This document shows, piece after piece, positions 53,944 to 63,230 of a DNA stretch of 64,000 nucleotides; within the stretch, counting starts at the first letter, position 1; the number at the start of each line of letters is the position of its first letter. Under the pieces are notes generated by a model that saw only the letters and a list, made by a program, of their open reading frames with translations, was not told the origin of the DNA and ran no database searches. Both the position numbers and the translations under genes were made by a program. The stretch is from Tahibacter soli (GTDB taxonomy: Bacteria; Pseudomonadota; Gammaproteobacteria; Xanthomonadales; Rhodanobacteraceae): NCBI RefSeq assembly GCF_025717065.2, contig NZ_JAOVZO020000018.1, positions 186,001 through 250,000 of the forward strand, written 5' to 3'.

Positions 53944-56247
53944 CTACTGCAGCCGCACCCGATCGATCGCCCAGAGCGTTTCCGGCCCCGGCCGCGTGAA
54001 GCGGAAACACAAGTCGTGCCGGCCGGTGGCCTTCGGCAGTTCGCCCCCGAGCACGGTCACGCCGGGGTTCGCTTTCGCCGCGGTCAGCGGAATCGTCGTC
54101 CACGGCGCGCCGTCGCAGCCGTCGAGCCGGATTTCGAGTTCGCCGTCGGGATTGGCCGGCTTGCGCACGACGACATTCTTGATGTCTCGCCACAACTGGA
54201 AATTGTACGGGAGGTTGCCGACCTCGGCCGCGATGCGCTCGATGCCGTCGAGCGATGCTTGCGGCCAGATCCAGCACGCATCGAAGATGTCGACGGTGTA
54301 CATCGCGCGCGGCCCGGCGAGCGGCGCGTCGTCTTCCAGGCGCAGGATCAGTCCGTTGTCGCGGCAAGGCTTGAGGTCGGCGCTGCTGCGCAGGCGCTGC
54401 GACGCGGCGTCGAGGGCGATCGGCGGCGCCTCGCTCATGCGCACGCCGTCGACGAACGCGGCGGCGCGCATCGCGGTTGCCGCACCCGCGTCGAACGGCG
54501 CCGTGTACGCCGTCGACTGAGCGGTCGGTTCGCCGCCGTCGAGCGTGTAGCGGATCTGCGCGGATTTCACCTGGGCGGCGAGCGTCACCTTGCCGGCATC
54601 GACCGACGCCTGCACGCGAAACGCGCTGTCGGCGTAGCCGATGCCGAGCGCGCGATAGCGCGCGAACTGCGCCGGCAGGCGATTGACGAACCCGTTCCAG
54701 TCGCGCGCGCCGGCCGGCGACCAGTCGACTTCGGCGATCGCCGCGAGACGCGGATACACCGCGTGTTCGACCATCGCCTCGGTACGCATGTGCTCCGTCC
54801 ACAAGTTAACCTGTGCGCCCAGTACGTGACGCGCCTGTTCCGGCGTCAGTTCCGCCGGCGTCGGCTCGAAGCCGTACAGGCTTTCGATCGTCACGAGCGC
54901 GTCGAGCCGCGCGGCCGGCTCGTCGCCGGCAAGGCTCTGCAGGTTGTTGATGTACAGCTGCGGCGCGGGCGACAGAACGACGTCGTGCCCCTTGTGCGCG
55001 GCCTCGATCGCGCCGTTCGTGCCGCGCCACGACATGACGGTCGCTTCGGCCGGCAGCTTGCTTTCGAGTATCTCGTCCCAGCCGATCAGCTTGCGCTGGC
55101 GCTTTTCGAGCATCGCCTCGAGCCGTTCGAGAAACCAGCCCTGCAGGGCGGTTTCGTCCTTGACGCCGAGCGCCTTCATGCGCGCCTGCACGGCCGCCGA
55201 CGCCTGCCAGCGATCCTTCACCGCCTCGTCGCCGCCGACGTGCAAGTAACGGCCCGGGAACAGCGGAACGACTTCGTCGAGCACGTCCTCAATGAATGCA
55301 AACGTGGAATCTTCAACATTGAGCAGATACGTGTGCACGCCCCAGTCGACCGAAACGCCGGGCGCATCGCCCGTGCCGAGTTCCGGGTACGCCGCGATCG
55401 CGGCCTGCGCGTGGCCGGGCATGTCGATCTCGGGCACGATCTCGACGTGCCGCTGCGCGGCGTAGCGCACGACGTCGCGAATCTCGTCCTGCGTGTAGTA
55501 GCCGCCGTAGACGCGCGGCTTGCCGGTTGCCGGATCGATGTCGGCCGCGGCGGCGGGGCCCGGCGGCACGCGCCAGGCGCCGACGTCGGTCAGCTTCGGA
55601 TACTTTTTGATTTGGATACGCCAGCCCTGATCGTCGGTCAGATGCCAGTGCAGCACGTTGAGCTTGTGCAGCGCCATCGCGTCGATCGTGCGCTTGATGA
55701 AGTCCGGCGACTGGAAATGGCGCGCCGAATCGAGCATCAGACCGCGCCACGCATAGCGCGGCTGGTCCTGGATCGACAGTGCCGGCAACGCGACAGCGTC
55801 GCCGCGGCGCGCGTCGCTCGTGGCGAGCTGCCACAGGCTCACGCCGCCGTAGAACAGGCCGCGCGCGGTGCGCGCGGTGATCTTCGCGCCGCTGTCGGCG
55901 ACGTCGATCGTATAGCTTTCGTCGCCTTCGCCGGCGGCGTTCGCGTCGAGCGCGAACGTGATCGCGCCGCTCGCGGGCGCGTCGGCGAGCTTGAGCGCGA
56001 GGCCGCGCGTGCGTGCGAGCGTGTCGACGAAATACGCCGCTGCGGCTTTCGCCTCGGGCGATGCGGCGATCACCGGCGTTGCGGCGTCGACGCGGAAAAC
56101 GCCGCTGCGCACGTCCAGGCGCAACGGCTGCGGAATCAGTGACGGTACTATCGTGGCCTGCGGCGGCGCGGGCGCGGGCGCCGGCTGCCGCGAACACCCG
56201 GCGACACACGCGATGACAAGTACGGCGAATGCGGGCGCGAACTTCAT
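53944..56247 (-). CDS. GH20 beta-N-acetylhexosaminidase lipoprotein
   Basis: A 767-residue enzyme removing terminal GlcNAc (or GalNAc) from oligosaccharides. The lipobox VAGCS follows a short signal, so it is outer-membrane or periplasmic. The GH20b N-domain spans about 35-160. The catalytic barrel has GLMLDSARHFQSPDFIKRTI, HWHLTDDQGWRIQI, PEIDMPGHAQAAI and the Asp-Glu pair in HVGGDEAVKDRW; NLWTEHM and AIAEVDWSP follow. A C-terminal module of about 215 residues (QIRYTLDGGEPTAQST onward) resembles chitobiase and carbohydrate-binding domains. ATG 56247 is chosen for the signal; the much longer open frame upstream is a shadow of the receptor gene. It follows the receptor gene on the same strand after a terminator. 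It probably feeds sugar to the receptor and transporter. Confidence 0.93.
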   Translation of the reverse strand: MKFAPAFAVLVIACVAGCSRQPAPAPAPPQATIVPSLIPQPLRLDVRSGVFRVDAATPVIAASPEAKAAAAYFVDTLARTRGLALKLADAPASGAITFALDANAAGEGDESYTIDVADSGAKITARTARGLFYGGVSLWQLATSDARRGDAVALPALSIQDQPRYAWRGLMLDSARHFQSPDFIKRTIDAMALHKLNVLHWHLTDDQGWRIQIKKYPKLTDVGAWRVPPGPAAAADIDPATGKPRVYGGYYTQDEIRDVVRYAAQRHVEIVPEIDMPGHAQAAIAAYPELGTGDAPGVSVDWGVHTYLLNVEDSTFAFIEDVLDEVVPLFPGRYLHVGGDEAVKDRWQASAAVQARMKALGVKDETALQGWFLERLEAMLEKRQRKLIGWDEILESKLPAEATVMSWRGTNGAIEAAHKGHDVVLSPAPQLYINNLQSLAGDEPAARLDALVTIESLYGFEPTPAELTPEQARHVLGAQVNLWTEHMRTEAMVEHAVYPRLAAIAEVDWSPAGARDWNGFVNRLPAQFARYRALGIGYADSAFRVQASVDAGKVTLAAQVKSAQIRYTLDGGEPTAQSTAYTAPFDAGAATAMRAAAFVDGVRMSEAPPIALDAASQRLRSSADLKPCRDNGLILRLEDDAPLAGPRAMYTVDIFDACWIWPQASLDGIERIAAEVGNLPYNFQLWRDIKNVVVRKPANPDGELEIRLDGCDGAPWTTIPLTAAKANPGVTVLGGELPKATGRHDLCFRFTRPGPETLWAIDRVRLQ

Positions 56248-56288
56248 GATGACCTCGGTCGGAACGACATGCCGGATCGACTCTAACC

Positions 56289-56322
56289 TCAAAAAAGAGG
56301 CCGGGAATCCCGTTCCCGGCCT
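56289..56322 (-). terminator. Intrinsic terminator after the TonB-dependent receptor gene
   Basis: On the minus strand AGGCCGGGAAC pairs with the ATTCCCGGCCT arm and is followed by CTTTTTT. It ends the receptor transcript and separates it from the GH20 gene, which then needs read-through or its own promoter in 56248-56288. Confidence 0.8.
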
Positions 56323-56417
56323 GCAAGCTTCACCACGTTGGAGTCGTCTGTCTTTCGGTCTTTCTTCTCTTTGCGCCGGCATGACCGGCGCGGGCGCAAG
56401 GTTTCCGTCGCGCGCGA

Positions 56418-59093
56418 TCAGAAGTTCGCGCGCAGGGTCAGCATGTAGCGGCGGCCGGTCGAGTACTGGCCGGCGAGATAGTCCTTCGTACCGAGGTACT
56501 GGAAGTACTTCTCGTCGATCAGGTTGCTGCCGTCGAACGAGAGCGACAGATTCGGCGTGAACGCGTACGACACGCTCGCGGCGACGTCGGTGTAGTCGTC
56601 GACGCTCGCCGGCGCGGCGCCGGCGACGTAGCCGCCCGCGAGGTAGTTGCTGCGGTAGTTGTACGTGATGCGCGCGGTCCAGTTGTCCTTCTCGTAGTAC
56701 GGGCTGATCGAGATCGAATCCTTCGACTGGTACGGCATCGCGTTGCCCTGGCTCGTTTCGCCATCGGCGTACGTGTAGTTCGCCTGGATGCCGAAGCCGG
56801 TGTCGCCGAACGGCTGCTGGAAGTTGACCGTGAAGCCCTTGATCTTCGCCGAGCCCGCGTTGTACGGACGCGAAACGCTGTAGTCGCAGAAGCCGTCCGC
56901 GGCGCAGCCGTTGAAGCCGATCATGCCGGCCCACTGGTCCGGGTTGTTGTCGCGGATCGAGTTGTACTGGCGTTCGATGCGCGCGACGCGGTCGATGTAG
57001 TTGAGCATGTGCTTGTGGAACACGCCGAACGCGAGCACCGACTGCTCGGCGAAGTACCACTCGACCGTCGCGTTGAAGTTGATGGCTTCGTACGGCTTGA
57101 GGTCGGCGTTGCCGCCGGCGCCGGTCAGCGTCGAGTCGTTGAGGAACGTGTTGTTGACCATCTGGTTGTACGGCGCCCAGGCGATCATCTGCGCGCCGGT
57201 CAGACGCAGCACGATGTCGTCGGCGGCGTCGTACGCGATGTTGAACGACGGCAGCGGCTTGTTGTACTTGGTCGACTTGGTCTGCCACCACGAAGCCGGC
57301 GCCGGCAGCACCGGCGCGGCGCCGCCGGGGTTGTAGCCGGTCGCGTCGGTCGTCGTGTCGACGTAGCGCACGCCGAAGTTGCCGTGCAGGCCGTTGTCGG
57401 ACGCGAAGTTCAGCTGCGCGTAGAACGCGTCGGTTTCCTGCTCGAGCGCCCAGGTGTTGTTGATCGTCGAGCCCGGATCGGGGTGCGCGTAGTCGAGCGG
57501 ACTGTTGCGTACCCAGCGCACGACGTTGTCGCGACCGACGTACAGGTGCCCGCCGTGACCCGGCGAGAAGCCGTTGAACGCGCCCATCGTGTCGGCGTAG
57601 CCGATCGTGCCGACGTCCGCGAGCGAGCCCAGGCGCACGCCGCCGACCACGGTCAGGCCGTAGGCTTCTTCGTGCTTGGTGTAGCGGTAGCCGAACAGCA
57701 GCTGGTTGAACACGCTGTCGAAGCTGCGCGAGAAGTCGAGCTGATAGTACGTGTCCTTGCCTTCCGACGAGAACGCGCCGCGGTTGCCCATCCAGCCGGC
57801 GTCGCGCCAGTTCGCCGGATTGCGTGCGGCGGTCGGATCGTCGAACGTCACGCCGCGATGCGTATCCCAGCTGAAGCCGCCCTGGTAGACCGGTTCGATG
57901 AACCACTGCGCGATGTCCGGGTTTTCCGACTTCGAGCGGCCGGCCTGCCCGCCGACGGTCCACGTCTCGCCGCTGTACTGCACGTTGAGGTCGAGGCCCT
58001 TGGTCGTAACTTCCGATTCGCGCGCCTGGTTGTCGTAGATCACCGCGCCGCCGTTGGCCGACGAATGACCGCTCTGCGCGACGCCGCCGCGCACGTTGCC
58101 GAGCTGGTCGACCGCGCCGACCGTCGCCGGCGTCCACGTCGTGAAGCTGTAGACCGACTGGTTGTAATTGTCGAAATTTTCCTTGATGTACAGCGCCGAC
58201 AGGTTCGCTTCGATGCGATCGGTCGGCTTGAACTGCAGGTTCACCGCGGCGCTGTCGCGCTCGCGCTTCTGCTGGAACCACGCGGCGTTGACCGAGTTCG
58301 GCACCATCACGTTGCCGGCGACGCCGGTCGCGTTGGTGAACGTCGAAGCCGGCACGTAGCCGAAGATTTCGATGCCCTGGCGGTCGACCTGCTCTTCGTA
58401 GTGCTGCGCGGCGACCGTGATGCCGAAGGTTTCGGCCGCGTTCTTCGTGCTGAACAGCAGCGAGGCGTTCGGCTTGCCTTCCGACGCCTGGTCGCTGTAG
58501 CTGTAGCCGATCGAGCCGGAGATCGAACCGGCTTCGAGATCGAGCGGCTTGCGCGTGTGCATGAAGATCGTGCCGCCGATCGAACCTTCCGGCAGACGCG
58601 CTTCGGGCGACTTGTAGATTTCCAGGCGGCCGAGGATTTCCGGCGCGATCAGCGTGTAGTCGAAGCCGCGGTTCGGCTGCTCGCCGTACAGCCAGATCGA
58701 CTGGGCGACCGGATGGCCGTCGAGGAACGAAAGATTGAGGCTCGGATCGGTGCCGTCGATGCTGACGCGCTCGCCCTGGCCGAAGCGGCGGTCGATCGTG
58801 ACGCCCGGCACCGTGATCATCGCCTCGGCGACGTTCGTGTTCGGGAATTTGCCGATGTCTTCGGCGGTGATCGCCTCGACCACGGCTTCGGCTTCGCGCT
58901 TGGTGTCGAGCGACGCCTTCAGGCTCTGCCGGATGCCCTTGACGACGACCTCTTCGAGTTCCTGCGTGCTGCGGTTGTCGCCGGACGACTGCGCCTCAGT
59001 CTCGGCTGCGGCCGTCGTTTCGGCCTGAGCGACCCCGTAGAAGCCGAGCGCCGCGACGATACTGACCGCCAGTATTTTCTTGCGATGGATCAT
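56418..59093 (-). CDS. TonB-dependent outer-membrane receptor for sugars
   Basis: An 891-residue outer-membrane protein. A Sec signal (KKILAVSIVAALGFYGVAQA) is followed by the TonB box ELEEVVVKGIRQSL and the plug (AEDIGKFPNTNVAEAMITVP, then DRRFGQGERVSIDG). A 22-strand barrel follows to the terminal signature TGRRYMLTLRANF, ending in Phe as barrel proteins do. The KFP(N/D)xNVAEA plug and VKGIRxSL start are typical of the carbohydrate receptors of Xanthomonadales. Neighbours GH20, kinase, MFS permease and LacI suggest chitin-oligomer or GlcNAc uptake; the ligand is inferred. The gap upstream (59094-59251) holds its promoter. Confidence 0.93.
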   Translation of the reverse strand: MIHRKKILAVSIVAALGFYGVAQAETTAAAETEAQSSGDNRSTQELEEVVVKGIRQSLKASLDTKREAEAVVEAITAEDIGKFPNTNVAEAMITVPGVTIDRRFGQGERVSIDGTDPSLNLSFLDGHPVAQSIWLYGEQPNRGFDYTLIAPEILGRLEIYKSPEARLPEGSIGGTIFMHTRKPLDLEAGSISGSIGYSYSDQASEGKPNASLLFSTKNAAETFGITVAAQHYEEQVDRQGIEIFGYVPASTFTNATGVAGNVMVPNSVNAAWFQQKRERDSAAVNLQFKPTDRIEANLSALYIKENFDNYNQSVYSFTTWTPATVGAVDQLGNVRGGVAQSGHSSANGGAVIYDNQARESEVTTKGLDLNVQYSGETWTVGGQAGRSKSENPDIAQWFIEPVYQGGFSWDTHRGVTFDDPTAARNPANWRDAGWMGNRGAFSSEGKDTYYQLDFSRSFDSVFNQLLFGYRYTKHEEAYGLTVVGGVRLGSLADVGTIGYADTMGAFNGFSPGHGGHLYVGRDNVVRWVRNSPLDYAHPDPGSTINNTWALEQETDAFYAQLNFASDNGLHGNFGVRYVDTTTDATGYNPGGAAPVLPAPASWWQTKSTKYNKPLPSFNIAYDAADDIVLRLTGAQMIAWAPYNQMVNNTFLNDSTLTGAGGNADLKPYEAINFNATVEWYFAEQSVLAFGVFHKHMLNYIDRVARIERQYNSIRDNNPDQWAGMIGFNGCAADGFCDYSVSRPYNAGSAKIKGFTVNFQQPFGDTGFGIQANYTYADGETSQGNAMPYQSKDSISISPYYEKDNWTARITYNYRSNYLAGGYVAGAAPASVDDYTDVAASVSYAFTPNLSLSFDGSNLIDEKYFQYLGTKDYLAGQYSTGRRYMLTLRANF

Positions 59094-59251
59094 GGGTGTT
59101 CCCCTTCCCTACCGTGAGTGGGTGTCGCTTTAGTCGCTGCGCGCGCAACGCCGATCGACGGGCCTCTTTCTGTTTGTCGCAACGGTCCTGTTACCTGCCT
59201 TCTTCCATACCCTGGCACTGCGCGCGCAGCGCCGTTGATCGCGGTCCCGCG

Positions 59252-60280
59252 TTACCCGTCGTTCTGGGTGTCGAGGAACCAGGTCGCCGCGCCGATCACG
59301 CCGAGCTGGCCGTGTTCGATCAGGCTGACGGGAATGCGTTCGAGCACCGCGCGCATCGCCCCCTTGGCGAGAAAGCGCGCGCTGAAATTCGACGTGACCA
59401 GAAACTGCCGGATCTGCGGCAGGATGCCGCCGGCCAGGTGCACGCCGCCGCGCGCGCCGCAGACGAGCGCCATATCGCCGACGACCGCGCCGAGCCACGC
59501 GCAGAACACGTTCAGCGCTTCGAGCGCGAGGGCGTCGTGCGCATTGAGCGCCGCTTCGGTGATCGCCGCCGGCGCGCGCAGTTCGGGCGTCGTGCCGCGG
59601 ATGTCACAAAGCGCATTGTAGAGGTTTACCAGACCGGGCCCGGACAGCACGGCCTCGTTCGACACGTGGCTGTCGCGCCGCATCAGCACGCGCAGGATCT
59701 CGATCTCGATCTCGTTGCCCGGCGCGAGCGACGCCTGACCGGCTTCGGTAGCGAGGATGGTCGGGTGAGGTCCGCCGGCGATGCGCACCGCGGCGCCGAG
59801 ACCGGTGCCGGGGCCGACGATCAGCGTGGGGCCGTTCGCCGCTTCGTCGGCATGGCCGGCGAGCAGCACGGTTTCGTTCGCGCGCAGGTAGTGCGTCGCG
59901 TATGCCACCGCTTCGAAATCGTTGACGAGGCGCACGCGCTCGACGCCGAGCTCGGCGCCGATCGCCGACATCGACACGGCCCACGGCAGGTTCTTGTTGA
60001 CGAGCGTGTCGCCGACGGCGATGCCGGCGCAGGCGATCGCGATGCGGTCGACGCGCACGTCGCCGATCGAACGCAGAAAACGGGCGAGCAGGGAGGCGAG
60101 ATCCGGAAAGTCGGCGCACACGTACTTGTCGTACTGCTCCACGCGCACGGCCGAGGAGTTCGCGCTTTCGGCGCGGACGAGGCCGATGCGCGCGTGCGTG
60201 CCGCCGACGTCCGCAGCGATGAACGGCGCCATGGCGGCCGTCCGCGCTCCGGCGAATCGTTGACTGGCTGGTTGGGCCAC
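59252..60280 (-). CDS. Glucokinase-family sugar kinase
   Basis: A cytoplasmic kinase phosphorylating the imported sugar. GTG 60280 gives 342 residues and has GGGAGG 5-6 nt upstream; ATG 60232 (MAPFIAADVGG) would give 326, closer to E. coli Glk (321). The ATP phosphate motif is FIAADVGGTHARIGL; the sugar site includes NDFEAVAYATHYL; GPGTGLGAAVRI, the Glu in TEAGQASLAP, and HLAGGILPQI complete the Glk (COG0837) pattern. GlcNAc specificity cannot be read from sequence; the neighbouring hexosaminidase suggests an amino sugar, while the family suggests glucose. It is divergent from the MFS gene with a palindromic operator between. Confidence 0.9.
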   Translation of the reverse strand: MAQPASQRFAGARTAAMAPFIAADVGGTHARIGLVRAESANSSAVRVEQYDKYVCADFPDLASLLARFLRSIGDVRVDRIAIACAGIAVGDTLVNKNLPWAVSMSAIGAELGVERVRLVNDFEAVAYATHYLRANETVLLAGHADEAANGPTLIVGPGTGLGAAVRIAGGPHPTILATEAGQASLAPGNEIEIEILRVLMRRDSHVSNEAVLSGPGLVNLYNALCDIRGTTPELRAPAAITEAALNAHDALALEALNVFCAWLGAVVGDMALVCGARGGVHLAGGILPQIRQFLVTSNFSARFLAKGAMRAVLERIPVSLIEHGQLGVIGAATWFLDTQNDG

Positions 60281-60352
60281 GCCTTCCTCCCCTGTCGGTA
60301 TACGCGTTGTCTTTGCGACATTCCCCCAAGCGGCGCCGAGTGTGGTAGCGCG

Positions 60353-60366
60353 TGACAACGTTGTCA
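60353..60366. promoter_or_regulatory. LacI-type operator, site 1
   Basis: TGACAACGTTGTCA is a perfect 14-bp palindrome centred on CG, the form of LacI/GalR-family operators. It lies 73 bp upstream of GTG 60280 of the kinase gene. The LacI-type gene at 62111 is the likely regulator. Confidence 0.75.
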
Positions 60367-60583
60367 ACTGCCTGTCATGCATGACCGGAGGCACCCGCCC
60401 ACGACCGATCTGAGGCCGACCCAATGCGCACAACGGGTTGCGCCGCATTGGCACGAAACCCGCTTAGACGCTCGCTTTTCTCGCCTGATCCGCCGGCGGC
60501 GGCCCGACTGCGCAAAGCCGTTCCGGATCGCTGCAGTGCAGCATTCGCGGCAGGTGCAAAACGCGCGCGCCGCGCGCAAGATA

Positions 60584-60597
60584 TGACAACGTTGCTA
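60584..60597. promoter_or_regulatory. LacI-type operator, site 2
   Basis: TGACAACGTTGCTA matches site 1 in 11 of 14 positions with an intact left half and centre. It lies 103 bp upstream of the MFS permease ATG. Two sites in one control region would allow looping or separate control of each direction. Confidence 0.65.
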
Positions 60598-60699
60598 GTC
60601 TCGATGCCTCGCCGTGTGCACGGCGCGACGGCACGGACGAGCCGGCGGGCGCTCGGGAAGGCGACCGCACCATTCCAACCGGCATTCGGGAGCGAGGGC

Positions 60700-61998
60700 A
60701 TGACGAGCGTTACCACGGGCGACAGCTACAAGAGTTCGGTCGCCACCATCGGCGTACTGTTCTTTATTTTTGGATTCGTCACCTGGCTCAACGGCCCGCT
60801 GATCGCGTTCGTCAAGCTCGCGTTCGACCTCGACACCGACGCCAAGGCGTTTCTCGTCACGATGGCGTTCTACATGGCGTACTTCTTTCTTGCGCTGCCG
60901 TCGTCGTGGATCCTCGTACGCACCGGCATGAAGCGCGGCATGGCGATCGGCCTCGGCGTGATGGCCGTCGGCACCGTCGTGTTCGGCACGTTCGCCACCG
61001 CGCGCAACTATCCGGTCTGCCTCGCCGGCCTGTTCGTGATCGGCTCCGGCCTGTCGCTGCTGCAAACGGCGTCGAATCCGTATATCAGCATTCTCGGTCC
61101 GATCGAAAGCGCCGCTGCGCGCATCAGCGTGATGGGCATCTGCAACAAGCTCGCCGGCATCCTGAGCCCCATCGTGTTCGGCATGCTCGTGATGAAGGAC
61201 GTCGACCATTTCGAGAGCCGCGTGGCCGCCGCCGCGACGCCCGAAATCCGCAACGAGCTGTTGAACCAATTCGCCGCCGCGGTGTATTGGCCGTACATGG
61301 CGATGGCCGCGCTGCTGGTCGGGCTCGCGTTCTGGATCGTCAAGTCGCCGCTGCCGGAAGTGCGCGCGGCGGAGGCGAACGCGTCGAGCGACGGCGGCAA
61401 AAAAGGCAGCATCTTCCAGTTCCCGCATTTGTGGCTTGGCGTGCTTTGCCTGTTCCTCTACGTCGGCGTGGAGGTGCTCGCCGGCGACGCGATCGGCACC
61501 TACGGCAAGGGCTTCGGCCTGCCGACGAGCCAGACGGCGTATTTCCCGAGCTTCACGCTGACCGGCATGCTGATCGGCTACGTCGTCGGCCTGTTCGCGA
61601 TTCCGAAGTACCTGTCGCAGGAGCGGGGTCTGGCGATATCGGCCGTGCTCGGCATCGTGTTCTGCGTGCTCGCGTACGTGACGAAGGGCTACGTCTCGGT
61701 CGCGTTCATCGCGGCGCTCGGGCTCGCCAACGCGCTGATGTGGCCGGCGATCTTCCCGCTCGCGATCGCAGGGCTCGGCCGCTTCACCGAAACCGGGTCG
61801 GCGCTTCTCATCATGGGCATCGCCGGCGGCGCGCTGATTCCGAGCCTGTTCGCGCGGCTGAAAGACCACTACGACTTCCAACTGGTGTTTCTGGCGATCG
61901 CGGCACCCTGTTATTTGTATATTTTGTTCTACGCACTCAAGGGCTACGCGGCCGGCCGGCGCGCCGCCGCGACGGGCGCGGCGGCGCTGGCTTCGTAG
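60700..61998 (+). CDS. MFS sugar permease (FucP/NagP type)
   Basis: A 432-residue inner-membrane sugar:H+ symporter with twelve hydrophobic segments. Family motifs are FFIFGFVTWLNGPLIAFVKL, LLQTASNPYISILGP and VGVEVLAGDAIGTYGKGFGL. The LNGPLI and QTAxNPY blocks are hallmarks of the FHS (fucose/glucose/galactose/GlcNAc) group. ATG 60700 has GGAG 8 nt upstream; the earlier open frame lacks transporter features. It imports the sugar the kinase will phosphorylate. Expression is probably repressed by the LacI regulator. Confidence 0.92.
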   Translation: MTSVTTGDSYKSSVATIGVLFFIFGFVTWLNGPLIAFVKLAFDLDTDAKAFLVTMAFYMAYFFLALPSSWILVRTGMKRGMAIGLGVMAVGTVVFGTFATARNYPVCLAGLFVIGSGLSLLQTASNPYISILGPIESAAARISVMGICNKLAGILSPIVFGMLVMKDVDHFESRVAAAATPEIRNELLNQFAAAVYWPYMAMAALLVGLAFWIVKSPLPEVRAAEANASSDGGKKGSIFQFPHLWLGVLCLFLYVGVEVLAGDAIGTYGKGFGLPTSQTAYFPSFTLTGMLIGYVVGLFAIPKYLSQERGLAISAVLGIVFCVLAYVTKGYVSVAFIAALGLANALMWPAIFPLAIAGLGRFTETGSALLIMGIAGGALIPSLFARLKDHYDFQLVFLAIAAPCYLYILFYALKGYAAGRRAAATGAAALAS

Positions 61999-62110
61999 CG
62001 ATGCCGCGCAAGTCGGGCGCCGGCGCTGGCCGCGCGCCCGTTTTGGCTTCACAATGCCCGCGCCGGACGACGCTCCGGCGCCAAGAATCCGCCTTCGCAA
62101 GGTTTGAAGG

Positions 62111-63154
62111 ATGCGCAGTCCGACGATCAAAGACGTCGCCGAACGTTCACAGGTTTCGCTGAAAACCGTCTCCCGCGTCATCAACAACGAAACGACCGTG
62201 CGCGAGGGCACCCGCAACAAGGTGCTGCGTGCGATCGCCGAACTCGGCTATCAGCCGGACCTGTCCGCGCGCAGCCTGCGCAGCGCGCGGTCGTACGCGC
62301 TCGGCCTCGTCTACGACAACCCGAACCCGTACTACGTGATCGCGGTGCAGAGCGGCGTGCTGTCGGTGTGCCGCGAGAGCGGCTACGGCCTGCAGATCCA
62401 CCCGTGCAATTCGAATTCGCCGAACCTCGCCGAGGAACTGGTGCAGCTCGCGCGTCACTCGCGGCTGGCCGGGCTCGTGCTCGCGCCGCCGATGTCCGAA
62501 CGCATGGAGCTGATCCGGCACCTGACCGACCAGGGCATCCGCTTCGTGCGCATCATCTCGGCGGCCGAAGACCCGAAGGACGGCTACCCGTGCGTGTTCG
62601 TCGACGACCGCGACGCGGCGTACGACATCACCAAGCACCTGATCCAGCTCGGCCACCAGCGCATCGGCTTCCTCTGGGGCGGCGAGGCGCACCGGTCGAG
62701 TCCGGAGCGTTTTCGCGGCTACGAAAGCGCGCTCAAGGACTACGGCATCGCGCTCGACAAGAAACTGATCATCCACGGCGACTACAGCTTCGACGACGGT
62801 TTCCGCGGGGCGCGGCGCCTGTTCGCGCTGAAAGAGCGTCCGACCGCGATCTTCGGCTCGAACGACGAGATCGCCGCAGGCGTGCTCGCCGCGGCGAAGT
62901 CGTCGGGCCTGGAGGTGCCGTACGACCTCTCGATCGCGGGCTTCGAAGACAGCCCGTTCTCCAAGCAGTCGTGGCCGACGCTCACGACGGCCAAGCAGGC
63001 GACCGAAGAAATCGCCCGCCACGCGACGCAACTGCTCATCTCCACGCTCGACGAGGACGACGACGCCGACCGGCGCACGGTCGTGTCGAACAAGGGCTTC
63101 AGTCCGCAGCTCGTGATTCGCGGATCGACCGGGCCGGTGCGCGCCGGAAACTGA
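62111..63154 (+). CDS. LacI-family regulator of the sugar cluster
   Basis: A 347-residue repressor. The N-terminal helix-turn-helix reads TIKDVAERSQVSLKTVSRVI, followed by the hinge region ending LSARSLRSARSYALGL. The periplasmic-binding-like effector domain (LVYDNPNPYYVIAVQSGVLS, FVDDRDAAYDITKHLIQLGH, GFEDSPFSKQSWPTLTTAKQ) is complete. The effector is probably a sugar or sugar phosphate from this pathway. It lies 112 bp after the MFS gene in the same direction and may be partly cotranscribed. It would bind the palindromes at 60353 and 60584. Confidence 0.93.
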   Translation: MRSPTIKDVAERSQVSLKTVSRVINNETTVREGTRNKVLRAIAELGYQPDLSARSLRSARSYALGLVYDNPNPYYVIAVQSGVLSVCRESGYGLQIHPCNSNSPNLAEELVQLARHSRLAGLVLAPPMSERMELIRHLTDQGIRFVRIISAAEDPKDGYPCVFVDDRDAAYDITKHLIQLGHQRIGFLWGGEAHRSSPERFRGYESALKDYGIALDKKLIIHGDYSFDDGFRGARRLFALKERPTAIFGSNDEIAAGVLAAAKSSGLEVPYDLSIAGFEDSPFSKQSWPTLTTAKQATEEIARHATQLLISTLDEDDDADRRTVVSNKGFSPQLVIRGSTGPVRAGN

Positions 63155-63230
63155 TCGTCGATCAACCCCGCGCGCGGGCCGGCAACGTATTGAACCACGG
63201 CAAGTCCCCTCAACAACGAAGGAGAAAGCC

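Larger units (their letters stand above)
60281..60699. other. 419-bp divergent control region of kinase and permease genes
   Basis: No gene is supported here; the forward frame open through it is Arg-rich. It holds the perfect palindrome at 60353-60366, a related site at 60584-60597, and a further perfect 12-bp palindrome GTCATGCATGAC at 60374-60385. Promoters for both directions must lie here. Confidence 0.7.

Noticed and set aside
56248-58281. An upstream extension of the GH20 frame to 58281
   Set aside because: It is antiphase reading of the TonB-dependent receptor gene; the lipoprotein signal at 56247 marks the real start.
59094-59251. A LacI-type operator upstream of the TonB-dependent receptor gene
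   Set aside because: The best candidate (around GTCGCAACGGTCCTG) matches the palindrome in only one half, which is too weak to claim.
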